A program made the translations under genes and the position numbers. The notes under the pieces are model-generated. The model did not search any database. It was not told the DNA's origin and was given only the letters and a program-made list of their open reading frames with translations. From contig JAFMOC010000385.1 in assembly GCA_019802505.1 (NCBI GenBank), positions 16,001-80,000 of the forward strand: DNA of 64,000 bases, written 5' to 3'. This stretch comes from Corydoras sp. C115 (lineage: Eukaryota > Chordata > Actinopteri > Siluriformes > Callichthyidae). Shown piece by piece: positions 1 through 10,977 of the stretch (within the stretch, counting starts at the first letter, position 1; every line of letters starts with the position of its first letter).

Positions 1-284
1 CTCAACACAATGGGACAGGCAGCATTCATGACTAAAAGCCCCATTAGCTGAAATAATTTGACTTAAAGAACACTGCCAGCTTACATTACCAACACGCATT
101 TTATCCTCATTCTGAATGACTTGCCGCTGGATTGGCTCCAGCGTTCGGAGCGCGGTGACGGCACACACACTGAACCAAACCGAGTGGATCAGAGCAGACT
201 GAATTTAAACAGGGGACATCCTTCAGGGCTTAAGAAGGTTAATAAGACACGAGAGGCGTGCGTTATTCTGAATAAATTACGGGA
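1..284. other. Unique AT-rich sequence, no gene seen
   Basis: Mixed-composition DNA without tandem repeats, splice-flanked open frames or transposon ends that I recognise. The open frame at 121-324 has no codon structure or domain and is treated as chance. Confidence 0.5.
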
Positions 285-456
285 AAGATGCGCAGCGGCG
301 TGCAGTTACAGCTCTCTACTGTGATTATTCACAATAATACACAACCTCACATGCACTCAGCTATAGATTATTATAATAATAAAATTTATTTATGAAATTA
401 CTGGTGTGGTTCCATGATGTAATCTAGTCCAGTTTTTAAAGTGAACGCTGACTGCT
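285..456 (+). repeat. Unnamed dispersed repeat, copy 1
   Basis: Two separate blocks here recur in the same order and orientation near 19.3-19.6 kb. Positions 329-346 match 19289-19306 exactly over 18 bases, and positions 437-455 match 19597-19615 exactly over 19 bases, with weaker similarity between and around them. This suggests an interspersed repeat of about 170-200 bp. The family is not recognised. In the second copy a SINE lies between the two blocks. Confidence 0.45.
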
Positions 457-885
457 GAGTAACGGGATACCAGCTTAATGCTTATTGAGAAATAACTCAC
501 TGTTTATATTAATCTGTGAATGTTTCACCACATTCACATGTGACGTGCTCAGAGGTGTGTCAGTGTTAGTGATGTCACAGCTGGACAAACAGCTCAACCA
601 ATCAGAGCTGTTTAAGGACCGGAATGACCTGTTTTATAAAAGATAATAATACCCTGTTATCTCACATTGCTCGATTAAGTATAACAGCATGAAAAATTAT
701 TTAAAAACATTTTTTGAAAGAAAACCTACATAAAAAAATAAAAAATAAGGACAGAGGGACTTCAGTCATCACTGTGGACACCGATGTAAAGAAAGACAAA
801 AAAGACAAAATCATTTATTAAAAATACTAGTAGTCTAAAATACTGATGTTATAAGACCAAGAAGTATTTAAGCATTTGGGTATGC

Positions 886-886
<1 letters not shown>
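457..886. other. Unique intergenic or intronic sequence
   Basis: AT-rich unique DNA. No open frame, splice signal or repeat stands out. Confidence 0.5.

Positions 887-926
<40 letters not shown>
887..926. repeat. (AC)20 microsatellite
   Basis: Uninterrupted AC dinucleotide array of about 40 bp. Confidence 0.97.
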
Positions 927-929
<3 letters not shown>

Positions 930-1242
930 GGGAAATAAAGAAAGTGTGTCTGTTTTACAGGGAGTGTAATTAAACCATGCTCACTCTTCAGTAAATGTCT
1001 AATGAAAGCTGCAGCTCAGCAGCATTACCACATTATTTACTTTGCGTCTCTCACTTCCTCTCAGACACACTCTGGTGTTTAATGTAAAAGTAAAATCATT
1101 ATTTTAAACTGAACTCCAGCAGTTTCTCAAAGCTTTAATAATTAACTTGTGGCAGTAACAGGTTTTGTACAAATCACCGACTTTAACCGGTTCAAAACTA
1201 AACTCTGTTTTTCAGGTTCTGTTCTTATTCTGAGCATGGAGA

Positions 1243-1419
<177 letters not shown>

Positions 1420-1957
1420 GTGTGGAAATGTATGGACAACTTCAAGGTTACATGTCCAATTTCAGAGATCTTAATGTTTGTGTGGTAGCAAACCTCGGCG
1501 GACAGGAGTGATGGAGGTTGTAATAAAATTGAATGTTGGCTAAAGAAGCTCAATCTGAATGAAATGGAACCTTACGTGAGAGAGCCACAGTTCCTTTAGA
1601 GAACATCCAGTGCACAGATCAGATGAGACCGAAAAAACACATAACTGTATGATTTATAGAGCATCATATAAATGCTCCCTGGCCCTCACTCAAACACGGG
1701 GGTTGGTTGCCCCTGGCTGCGGATGCTCTGACTGCGCTCATGGCATGATGAAACCTGGATGGATTTGGATGTAGTGACAGGAGTTTACGTTAGCAACTTT
1801 ACAAAGTCAACCTGACACACGTTTCATCTTTACCTCAGAAGGGAATTGAGGCAACATTCTGCCCTCGCGGTTGTTTGATTGATCCACTGTTGAGAGTATT
1901 TAGGCTCATCGCGTGGTCATTGCCATGCGCCGGGTGTCCGCAGGTTCACTGTGCCAT
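1420..1957. other. Unique sequence of somewhat higher GC
   Basis: Mixed-composition unique DNA between the AT array and a possible transposon relic. No convincing exon. Confidence 0.4.
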
Positions 1958-2504
1958 AGTGACCAGATTTAATTCTGGTCCTTGAGGTTGTTATGCGGGT
2001 GAAGGCAGCGTGCACCAGGGAGTTCACCGGGGACGTGCTGCTGCCCCTGTATCTGCAGGGAAGATAGAGTCAACCTCAAGATGGATGGGGCTCTTAAGAT
2101 GTATGTTTTTATACATTCTCAGGGCAGTGATACCTCAGTGACTGATGATCTGAATGCTGAGGGTCCAAAACTAACATGACTTATTGTTAAGCCCTTAATT
2201 GTACTCCATGTTTATATGTGCTTCTGTATTGTGTGGAGAATTTTCCAGACAAACCATATATTTTTTTAGCAGCTTTTGACTCATTAATTGACTCACACAT
2301 GCACCAACCCAATCACTGTTGTATTTAGTTTTGTTTTGCATGTTAATTAAATTTATTTTTATAATAGATTTATTAGGTATTATAGAGAAAACTGGCATGA
2401 TTTGTTTGTGAATGCAGAAACCAGGGCATTTTAGGGTTTTACAGAATTTTTAGGTCCATATTAAAAGTGGGACAGTTCTGTATAAAATGGGACATCTGGT
2501 CACT
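1958..2504. mobile_element. Possible non-autonomous hAT-like relic
   Basis: An 11-base terminal sequence (agtgaccagat) at 1958-1968 is repeated in inverted orientation at 2494-2504. The inner sequence at the right end reads, on the minus strand, CAGTGACCAGATGTCCC and onward; that pattern resembles ends I associate with hAT elements in fish. The left end diverges right after the 11 bases and forms its own 7-bp hairpin (1961-1980). No 8-bp target duplication is readable, so this may be an old, damaged copy or a chance pairing. No transposase frame is present. Confidence 0.3.
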
Positions 2505-3047
2505 GTATTGGAGCCACACGCATTACAAGATTATAAGATTGCAAGATTCTGTTTCAAGTTCCTCACATTTTGGTTTGCTTCTGTTAACCTGAATAAGAGT
2601 GGGAAACATTCTGTAAATGAAATACATGTGATCATCCATGCAGATCCTCAGCAACAGGATTAGACAAATTATTAAAAAAAAAAAAAATTACCCTCATTTC
2701 TTTTATTTAGATGAAATATGTGATGATTATTTGGGCAGCAGTAAATGTTGAATTGTCCCATCCATTGGGGGTGTACATATTATTGCACTTGAGTGCTGGA
2801 TTCCAACATGGATAAAGAAGAGGTTTGCATCAGGATTCATTCATAAACTGCTTGGTAGCAAAAAATTTTTAAATTCTTAAATAATTACACATAGTTGCTC
2901 TAATGTCAGTAATCAGATATAGAGGTATACGTGTGTAGATTGTACTTTGATGTTCATTGTGTTCATTATTTACTATAAGAAATATATTTCATTAAATGAA
3001 ATACATGAAATAATATCAAAATGTTAGAACTTTAGCAGTTTATCTGT
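2505..3047. other. Unique AT-rich sequence with an A tract
   Basis: No gene seen. A run of about 14 A lies near 2672-2685. AT-rich DNA with scattered TAAT cores. Confidence 0.45.
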
Positions 3048-3085
3048 ATTTTTCTTTTTTTCTTTTTCCTCATCCTCTCTCTAAG

Positions 3086-3214
3086 CTCTGAGAACAACAA
3101 TTGAACCTCTTCAGCCTGTCTGGGCCTTGAGCCTTGGATTATATTTGAAGAGTTCTTTCACAGTTCTTGGAACACTGAGAGATAACGGGATCAAAGCTGG
3201 GATTAGATTCATTT
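3086..3214 (+). CDS. Candidate internal exon, 129 nt, unknown gene
   Basis: Seen directly: a pyrimidine-rich tract (about 3048-3082) ends in CTAAG, followed by a stretch open in one frame, followed by the donor-type hexamer GTGAGT at 3215-3220. The stretch is 129 nt, a multiple of three. Read with two leading bases it gives 42 residues beginning LRTTIEPLQPVWALSL and containing GTLRDNGIKAGIRF, and leaves one trailing base, so both flanking introns would be phase 1. The open frame runs past the donor to a stop about 15 bases later. Weak points: the last exon bases are TTT rather than the usual AG, and I recognise no domain. It may be a pseudo-exon. Confidence 0.25.
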
Positions 3215-3720
3215 GTGAGTTTGTTCTTTAGAAAATAAACTTACAACAATAATTACAAACCAAGTGGAGAGATTGGACTTCTCTTAATTAATTACAATTC
3301 AAATCCACATTAAATGATCGTCTGTGTCATCGTTCAGTCTTTCGGGGATAGAGATGTTTAGTTAATCGATTTGATAAAATTATGAAAATGCACTGAATCT
3401 CGGTGAGGTTTCTGTCTGGACTTTATCATTTTTTGAGCTTCAGCCATTCAGCCGTATTGATTTGCTGCTCTGCACATTTGTCTCCAGAATATTCTGGAGT
3501 TAGATGAAATGCATTGTCTTCTCAATTCCTGCAAGCGCCTCAGGTCCCCAGGTCCCCGGTCCCCCGGTCCCCCGGTCTCACAACAAACCCGAATCATCAA
3601 CTCTGCACCGCCGTGCATGACGGACGGAATCGGGCATTTATACGCTGTGTTTGGGGGTGAGGACCAAAGATCTGCACTTGATTGGAAATCAGTGTGAGGA
3701 ATATTGGAATTACCATCTGT
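3215..3720. other. Unique sequence with short ggtcccc repeats
   Basis: Positions 3540-3580 hold several tandem 7-8-bp units of the ggtcccc type in a GC-rich patch. The minus-strand open frames crossing this area are carried mainly by the adjoining CA array and are not considered genes. Confidence 0.4.
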
Positions 3721-3723
3721 AAT

Positions 3724-3731
3724 CCCCCCCC

Positions 3732-3801
<70 letters not shown>

Positions 3802-3806
3802 AAAAA
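3724..3806. repeat. Compound C11-(CA)n-A10 repeat
   Basis: A run of C (3724-3734), then about 32 CA units to 3797, then a run of A to 3806. The CVCVCV minus-strand frames come from this array. Confidence 0.96.
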
Positions 3807-4384
3807 CATTTCTTAATTTACTGATTTCTGTTCTTTCAGATGTCATTTAATAAAGGACTGAATATGAATCTAATGCTTTGATTGTATTTTATCATATAAA
3901 ACATTTAGATTTATTTAGACATGACCCTACACTTTGGAAAGAACAAGAACGGAACGTGAGGGTTCTAAAGAAAAGGTAAATAATGTGAAGAGAACGATGT
4001 ATAGAGAGGTTCATTTGCAGAGTTTGTTTTCTAATTCAGGCAAATTATGAAGCGTTAACAGAATCTGATTTGAACAAAGATGCAGATGGAGGCAAAGACA
4101 ATTAAGACACATCCGATCAGAACCGAGCAGATGTTCTCCAGTCACCTGAGATCTTTACTGGGTTCAGATGTGTCTGAATAAACTGCCGATATGAATAAAC
4201 AGGTCTCCACGCTGGCATGAGTTTGATTACTAATTATTTTAGATAAATGTCATGAAACATAATTATAATATTACTACAACATTACCAAACTAGCTACACC
4301 AGATTAATCAGTAAATGTGACAGAAGTTGGTTTAATTCCAGTGAGGTTGGGAGTAAACTATAGTTTCTTTAGTTTTTTAGTTTA
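3807..4384. other. Unique AT-rich sequence, nothing identified
   Basis: No gene or repeat recognised. Confidence 0.5.
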
Positions 4385-4395
4385 AATGTTTAAAT

Positions 4396-4766
4396 ACAGA
4401 GCCGGCACGGTGGTTTAGCATGTTCTCCTCTCAGCACTAGGGATTCCCGGTTCAAATCCCCATCTGGGTGGAGTTTCCATGTTCTCCCCGTGTCCGTGTG
4501 GGTTTCCTCCGGGTTCTCCGGTTTCCTCCCACAGTCCAAAAACATGGATCAAGTCATTTGAGTTCTCCAAATTGCCCCATATAGAGTGTGTTTGTGTGCG
4601 TGTCTGTGTGTGTGAGTGTGTGCCCAGCGATAGATCGGTGCCCTGTCCTGGGTGTATCTGCCCAGCGCCCGAAACGTTCTCCCCTGGATGAGCATGGGGA
4701 AACCCCCCCCCCCCCCCCCCGCGACCCTAATAGAGGATAAAGCGGAAGATAATGGATGAATGAATG
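4396..4766 (+). mobile_element. tRNA-derived SINE, V-SINE-like, full-length copy (SINE-1)
   Basis: Best reference copy for the family. The head is tRNA-like: an A-box-like segment near 4410-4420 (complete in sister copies as TGGCTTAGTGG) and a B box near 4450 (GGTTCAAATCC here, GGTTCGAATCC in sisters), the two parts of an RNA polymerase III promoter. A conserved middle follows, with CATGTTCTCCCCGTGTCCG and the cctccgggttctccgg segment, of the kind that defines V-SINEs such as zebrafish DANA. Then come a TG-rich stretch, a poly-C tract (about 4697-4720), and a 3' end with (GAAT)n. An 11-bp direct repeat (aatgtttaaat) at 4385-4395 and 4767-4777 is a target-site duplication, showing LINE-mediated insertion. 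Open frames on both strands here are not genes. Confidence 0.85.
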
Positions 4767-4884
4767 AATGTTTAAATGCACAGGGAGGTTTTGGCTGCAT
4801 TCTCGTATTTTTGTTCCGTTTGTCACACTGTGCTCTCATCAGTCTGCGTCTATATCAGGTAAAGTTTCTGCTTTCACTCAGAGT

Positions 4885-4932
4885 GGGTGGACACTCGGGT
4901 GGACACTCGGGTGGAGACTCGGGTGGAGACTC
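4885..4932. repeat. 12-bp minisatellite, four units
   Basis: Four tandem copies of gggtggacactc. The last two carry G in place of C at one position (gggtggagactc), so the array shows a two-plus-two variant order. Confidence 0.95.
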
Positions 4933-4935
4933 GGG

Positions 4936-6069
4936 GTTGTTGAAGGTTAACAGAGTTAATCAGACCTGAAACGATGGCTACACATGATGATTGTACCTGA
5001 CTCTCAAGCCGAATTGGAATTGGCTGTTTAATACTAAAATTCAGAAGTTAGATTTTTTAAAACAGTGAGGGTCACTTGGACGGTGCTGCAGGCGGGGTGC
5101 AGGCTCTGGCTGCTGTGGGGAGCAGGCGGCATGCATTTAAGGCAGCGCAGACTGGTTATTGCTCCTCCTCACATGACTGAATGCCACTTCTCCCCTTAAG
5201 AAGTTGGACGCTGAGTGGTTTGCAGAGTACGAGGAGGGTTTCTGTGCGTGCAGTGCCTTTTGAGTGCGTTTCACGTGGAAACATAGCAGTCTACAACTTC
5301 ACACGCTTGTTGAGGTGCATCAGTTGTCAGGTCTCCAAGAAAAAGAACCGAGTTAACTCCTCTGACAATTCAGATTATTTTTGCAAGAAAGCATTTAAAC
5401 ATCGGTCAGTGCAGCAGTTTCACTCTCACTTACTTCTTACTCTTTACTCCTAATATTTTATTAGTGTTCGTTTAAAAGGTGGTGATGCAGCCATAGCACC
5501 TGGTATGACTGACCTCTGAGGTTCCAGGGTTCTAGACCATCAGGTTTGAATGGAATAGCTTTTCTGGCTGAGAATATCTTCACATGTAACCATTTATTAT
5601 TACCCGTTCATGTCAATGGAAAATCACTGTGTGTCAAACAGATGTGTGTGTGTTTTTCATCGTGTCCATCTCATGCAGTGCCCAGTGGAATGCCCAGTAA
5701 GCTGGCGGTAGTGCTGGTTAACTCCCTGAGCAAAGGGAGAATAAAAACACAGTATAATGTTGCTCTTCCGTGTGCCAGCTGGGACAATTAAACACAACAA
5801 TGTGAGCCGGACGGACGCAGCAGATGGATGTCATTTTGCTGCTTCCACATTTTTAAAATGTGCTTTTCTTTTTCGTTTACTGATGCTGCCGTTTTACACA
5901 GTTGGTCACTTTTCATTCCTCCACACTGACGTTCGCTTTATTTGGTGTGTTATAAAGACCAACCTTGTTTACCATTTGTACGTCAGGTCCATTAAAACAC
6001 CCCAGGGGGGTTCATCATGGGTCAGGAAAGATCTACATGAGTCTGGAATGTGGTTCAAAACCAGAACTC
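4936..6069. other. Unique sequence, with a possible tRNA-like relic near 5480-5545
   Basis: Mostly unique DNA. Around 5525-5535 a B-box-like ggttctagacc follows a weak A-box-like segment, possibly a very old tRNA-derived SINE; this is weak. The open frames at 5181-5453, 5546-5791 and 5757-6161 show no domain, signal peptide with donor, or usable splice context. Confidence 0.35.
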
Positions 6070-6178
6070 CTGATGGGCCCTTACACAAACACAGGGAGGA
6101 CATGCAGACTCCCCACAGAAAGACTGGAACTCGAACCCAGGACCTTTTTGCTGTGAGGTGAACCCTCTGCATCATTGT
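6070..6178 (-). mobile_element. Old SINE head fragment
   Basis: On the minus strand this reads as a tRNA-like head with a B box (GGGTTCGAGTTCC region, near 6128-6142) followed by the gtctgcatgtcctccctgtg type segment of the V-SINE middle. It is more diverged from the main family than the other copies and lacks the 3' part. Confidence 0.5.
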
Positions 6179-8154
6179 GGCTGTTTTATTTTTATATTGC
6201 TCAAGCTCGGCCAGTCTGGATGGAAGCTTTCTGGCAGTGTGTCAAGTAATCAGGACTCGCAGGCAGGCTTTTACATAAACTGTGTACCCCGGCTCCATAT
6301 GTCCATAGAATTCTGACCTGCCGTTTGGACACTTATGATTTCTTTCAAAATTCTCCAAAGCCGTTGAATTTCTTTAATAATAATAATAATTTAAAAAAAA
6401 TTCTTTCACTTCTTTCTCACTCTCACACACAAAAGGCACTTTATGAGTGTTGCCCTAAGAATCGACAGCATTAATTTTTATTGGCATTATATTTGCTGGC
6501 CCTTCTCCATCAGAGTTGGAGTGTTTAGTGGGTTACAGCCGTAGGACTGGGCTTTGAAGCCAGGCATCTATAAACCACAACATATTTGTTATTCAAAGAT
6601 GCAGTCTGCATTTTCAGAACAATAAACAACGCAAAGCTGCCCCGTGGAAAGAAGACAGACTCATAATACCTTATTTCAGTCCCGCTCCTCTTTCTCATCT
6701 TCTCTCTGTCTTTGTGCTTTTTTGGGGTCAGCGTCTCATTATCAACTTAATACTTCTGATTTATAAAGTAACGTTAAACGACTGAACTTACAAACATTAT
6801 AACTGATTAAATATTATTAATGTAAGGTAGTAACTACCTGACTTGGTCTAAGTGTTACATTTATTGTATCTATGAATAAAGTTTAAGCAGTTTTTAAAAT
6901 TAAAACTGGATCTCTTATTAACCGTAGATGCTCATATGCTCATCGAGGTATAGTGTGCTATATTATAGAATGTATAAATAGAATGTGTGTGGCTGTAATG
7001 ACAGTTCCCTATCTGTTTTCAGACTCTTATTTATCCCTTAAACCTTACAGGATGCTGCTGGCTACATAATTGTAGATTTAATTTGATAAGTGGATTGTTC
7101 TTTCCAGTGTGACACACCTTTAAAGTAACAAATGAAACTATTGCTTAGATAAAATAAATAAAGCACTTTGTTTTCTAATGTGATTATTCATGAATTTATT
7201 AGTAACTGCAGTTCAAGGGACATTTTGTTTAATTGGATGATATTTTTTCTGGACTTGGACTTGGAGCAGGTGGACATGTTGTGGCTTTACACTTGCCTTT
7301 GGTGTGTGTGTGTGATGTTTTGTGGGTATTTTGAGAGCAGATATCCGTGTGCTGTGCTCCATATCTGATCTGAATTGAGGTTTCTTCTTTTGAGAATTCA
7401 CAATTGTGAAACACAAATTAGTCATTTACTTTTAATAAATGAAACAACACGAGGGACATGATGAGGTCAGGCTTGCTGCCTTATAGCTTTGCAGGTGAGG
7501 AGCACGATTAATCAGAACATATCAGTCTGTCTGGCTCGTTTGCATATGCACCGGTGTAATGGTGTCATCTTACTCTGCCGTGTGAAACGGTGTTAACAGC
7601 TGGCCACCTCGCTCAGCCGCAGATATATCACTGCATGCTAATGTAGGTACACACACTCACTCCCTACCCCTGTCCGCCCTGCAGTCCAGGACCATCTATA
7701 TTTATTTACAAATCATTAACATAGACATGATAAAGATGGAGGGGGTGGGATCTCTGATAGAATGCTGCACATCTTCAACATGGAGGGGAACATGATTAGA
7801 ACAGATTTATTGCTTCTAATGTTCTAATTCACATTGGGTTATGAGCATCTACAATATACAGAAATGTTGGAGTTACACACGTTACCCATAGTTATTAACA
7901 TCGCCAGTAAAATGATAAGTAAATTGTATAGTATGCAGTATAGTTTAGAAGTAAAAGCCTTTATTTGTCCTGCTGTCTGAAAATTCACATTCTCAGCAGC
8001 AAGTTATAGAAGAGAGGAAAGTTAAAAAAAGATTTAGTTATTAAAAGAAACAAGTTAAAATAATAATATTCAATAGAAATAGAGATCTATATATACAAGA
8101 AAAATTCACAATTATGTAGATGACATATAACACAGAAACAAAATGAGACAAATA
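6179..8154. other. Unique sequence, no gene identified
   Basis: AT-rich unique DNA with a short (AAT)5 near 6380 and a line at 7955-8010 (gcctttatttgtc type) reminiscent of fish retroposon 3' ends. The open frames at 7168-7425 look like chance. Confidence 0.45.
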
Positions 8155-8167
8155 TTTATATAATAAT

Positions 8168-8492
8168 CCATCCATCCATTATCTTCCACTTTATCCTATA
8201 TATTAGGGTCGCGGGCGGGGGGTTCCCCATGCCCATTCAGTGGAGAACGTTTCGGGTGCTGGGCAGATACACCCAGGACAGGGGGGCACTGGGCACACAC
8301 TCTATATGGGGCAATTTGGAGAACTCAATTGACTTGATCCATGTTTTTGGACTGTGGGAGGAAACCGGAGAACCCGGAGGAAACCCACGCGGACACGGGG
8401 AGAACATGCAAACTCCATCCAGATGGGGATTCGAACCGGGAATCCCTAGTGCTGAGAGGAGAACATGCCAACCACTAAGCCACCGTGCCGCC
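8168..8492 (-). mobile_element. tRNA-derived SINE, V-SINE-like (SINE-2)
   Basis: Complete minus-strand copy with intact A box (TGGCTTAGTGG) and B box (GGTTCGAATCC). A 13-bp target-site duplication (tttatataataat) flanks it at 8155-8167 and 8493-8505. Belongs to the main subfamily (tcaattgagttctcc variant). Low divergence and a perfect duplication suggest a fairly recent insertion. Confidence 0.88.
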
Positions 8493-8505
8493 TTTATATA
8501 ATAAT

Positions 8506-9313
8506 TATTATATAAAATAATTAGTGTTTCTATATTTAACATTTTAAAGCATTAAAGTTTTAAATTAAAGAAACTTATTGTCTTAAATCAAACAACTTTC
8601 AAGCTTGTTAATTGAAATTGGAAACAGGGAATGTTAAACAGGGAGGAATTAGAACAACCTGCATTTAGGTGGCTGATCGCTGGTCGCTGTCCGCTGTCCT
8701 GAAAAACACAGGAGTGAGCTGCTGTCCGTGGTCCTGAAGAACAGAAAGCTTATGGTGTGATGTTCTGTAGTGTTTTATCTTATGTGAGGCTCTCTGTGGT
8801 TCAGTCACCCAGGTCCTCATCTCAAATCCCCTGATTTTAGGTTTAGGTTGCTTTATTAGTGTGATTTCTCTTCAGAATGCAACTTTGTCTTTTGCTCTTT
8901 AGTATTATTAAATACAGCATTGCTTTTCATCTAAAGTTCAAACATCAGAGCATCATCCATCGTTTTCATTTCTGTACCAGCCGTAATCAGAGAATGCTCT
9001 CTGTTGGTCCGTTTTGCAACACCTCACATAAATGTCAGAGATTTTACTTTAACTCTAATAAACTCCTCTCCAGCTCACTCATTCCTCTGCTAAGGAAAAT
9101 AAAACACATATTTTTAACACCTTGTTAAGATTCTATAGATGGACGTTTCTCGTTCATTATCACGACTGGAGCTACCAGTGTGCACGAGCGAGAATTCATT
9201 AAACTGCACTTTTAATTAGAAAGGTGATGAAATGTAATTAACACAAGGGAGGCTGTCTGCTAAATTCTAGGCTTTCTTTAACAGCTAAGGAGAGATGCAG
9301 ATCAGCAGAGGAT
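8506..9313. other. Unique sequence with a short direct repeat
   Basis: Positions about 8686-8711 and 8720-8744 are imperfect copies of gctgtccgctgtcctgaa. No gene seen. Confidence 0.45.
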
Positions 9314-9353
9314 GGGGGGGGGGGGGGGGGGGGGGCGACTGAGAGAGATTACT

Positions 9354-9403
<50 letters not shown>
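9314..9403. repeat. G22 tract followed by (GA)23
   Basis: A run of 22 G (9314-9335), a 20-base mostly purine spacer, then a GA array (9357-9403). The strand is nearly all purine, so triplex or G-rich secondary structure is possible. Confidence 0.96.
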
Positions 9404-9404
<1 letters not shown>

Positions 9405-9489
9405 AGCCATACCTCTCTCTGTCATGTCACAGACCTTACCATCCATCATCTGCCCCACTGTCAAACTCTCTGGCAGTCCCATCTTGAAT

Positions 9490-9491
<2 letters not shown>

Positions 9492-9556
<65 letters not shown>
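9492..9556. repeat. Compound (GT)15-(GA)17 array
   Basis: A GT array switches directly to a GA array near 9522 and ends in a short G run. Confidence 0.96.
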
Positions 9557-9559
<3 letters not shown>

Positions 9560-9629
9560 GAGGAAGTTTATTTTTTTTAAATTTTTTTAAAGTTTTGTAG
9601 AAAATCGGTCTAAACAGAAACAACCCCTT

Positions 9630-9630
<1 letters not shown>

Positions 9631-9683
<53 letters not shown>

Positions 9684-9684
9684 T
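9631..9684. repeat. (GT)n microsatellite
   Basis: GT array with two interruptions (ttt near 9635, A near 9677). Confidence 0.95.
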
Positions 9685-10173
9685 CCAGGAACACTGCAGC
9701 TGTGTCTGCTATAACACCTGCTTGTGTATTTTGTAATTGTCAGAGTACAATAGTCACTTTATAACGTGATGGTTCCGTCAGCGTGCGCAGTGTGAAGCGA
9801 GAGCTTGTTCTCTTTTGAAAGTCAGAAGCTGCAGATGAAGCGATTGTGTAAAAAATGGAGAGGAGAATAATTTACGACAGACTTTTGGCTCTGAGACGAG
9901 TGCGTGCTTATTATCATTTGGTTGAGAACCGAGCAGTTTAACAGAAGATGATCATTTTACAAACACGCAAATGTTCATCAACTGAACAAAACATTACCAG
10001 AAAATAGAACAACGCAGAGGGTTTATTTTATATTTATTTGTATTTTGAAGATTCAGCTATGATTTTTCTTGTTTTATGATTTTTCTTTCTTGTTAAGGAA
10101 TCTCCGGATCTCAGTCTTTTGGGCAGTTAGCTCTATTACTAAACAATTCCTCTTAAGGTTAAAATAAAAAGTT
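9685..10173. other. Unique sequence between two GT arrays
   Basis: No gene, exon or transposon recognised. Confidence 0.5.
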
Positions 10174-10178
10174 GTGTA

Positions 10179-10241
<63 letters not shown>
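10174..10241. repeat. (GT)n microsatellite
   Basis: About 68 bp with early interruptions. Confidence 0.95.
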
Positions 10242-10242
<1 letters not shown>

Positions 10243-10381
10243 GCAGCCTTTTAATTCACTCTGTTTTTCCAGCTGACTGTATTCCAGTTAACTGTAGTCA
10301 CACCGGTCCCAGTGAACAGACCTTCACCTGATAACACTCTGCTATTCCACTTTCTTCTTTATCCTGTATATAAATATAAAG

Positions 10382-10402
10382 CTCTCTCTCTCTGTCTCTC
10401 GC

Positions 10403-10493
<91 letters not shown>

Positions 10494-10495
10494 CT
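10382..10495. repeat. (CT)n array, about 114 bp
   Basis: CT array with GT and GC interruptions confined to its left third and right edge. It explains the SLSLSL and ERERER open frames on the two strands. Confidence 0.96.
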
Positions 10496-10850
10496 TCAGA
10501 CTGACTTGCATCAGGTCCAGTTTTCCATCACTATGCCCTACATATTCCACTGTACCGTCGGGATTGGGAAACCCAATTTTCATTTCTGTGCTTGGAAGGC
10601 ACGTCTGTTTTTCACTTCTGAAATGTGTTGGAATTATGTACGTTATCATGTTTCACACCCAGATTCTCTTCGTTGTTCACTTTATATAATACTTTTATCA
10701 TTTACAATTATAATTTACAACTACAGTTCTTTTTTGCAATGCTAAATATTACAAATAATAATCATGTCTTTATTGTTTCTGTGGTGGATTGCTTTTATTA
10801 TAAGGTCTTTGTTTTGATATCTAATCATAAATTTAAATTTAATCATAAAT
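10496..10850. other. Unique AT-rich sequence
   Basis: No feature supported. Confidence 0.45.
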
Positions 10851-10933
10851 CACACACACACACACATATATACTATATCTACACTAAAACATGATGACAT
10901 TATTGCATATAATTTATACATACCTCTTGGGTG

Positions 10934-10934
<1 letters not shown>

Positions 10935-10976
<42 letters not shown>
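10935..10976. repeat. (GT)21 microsatellite
   Basis: Uninterrupted GT array. A shorter (CA)8 lies at about 10852-10866. Confidence 0.95.

Positions 10977-10977
<1 letters not shown>

Noticed and set aside
3448..3846. 132-codon minus-strand frame
   Set aside because: It is carried by a CVCVCV translation of the CA array and has no splice or domain support.
8220..8500. Open frames on both strands
   Set aside because: They lie entirely within SINE-2.
10312..10689. 125-codon frame with SLSLSL run
   Set aside because: Translation of the CT microsatellite.
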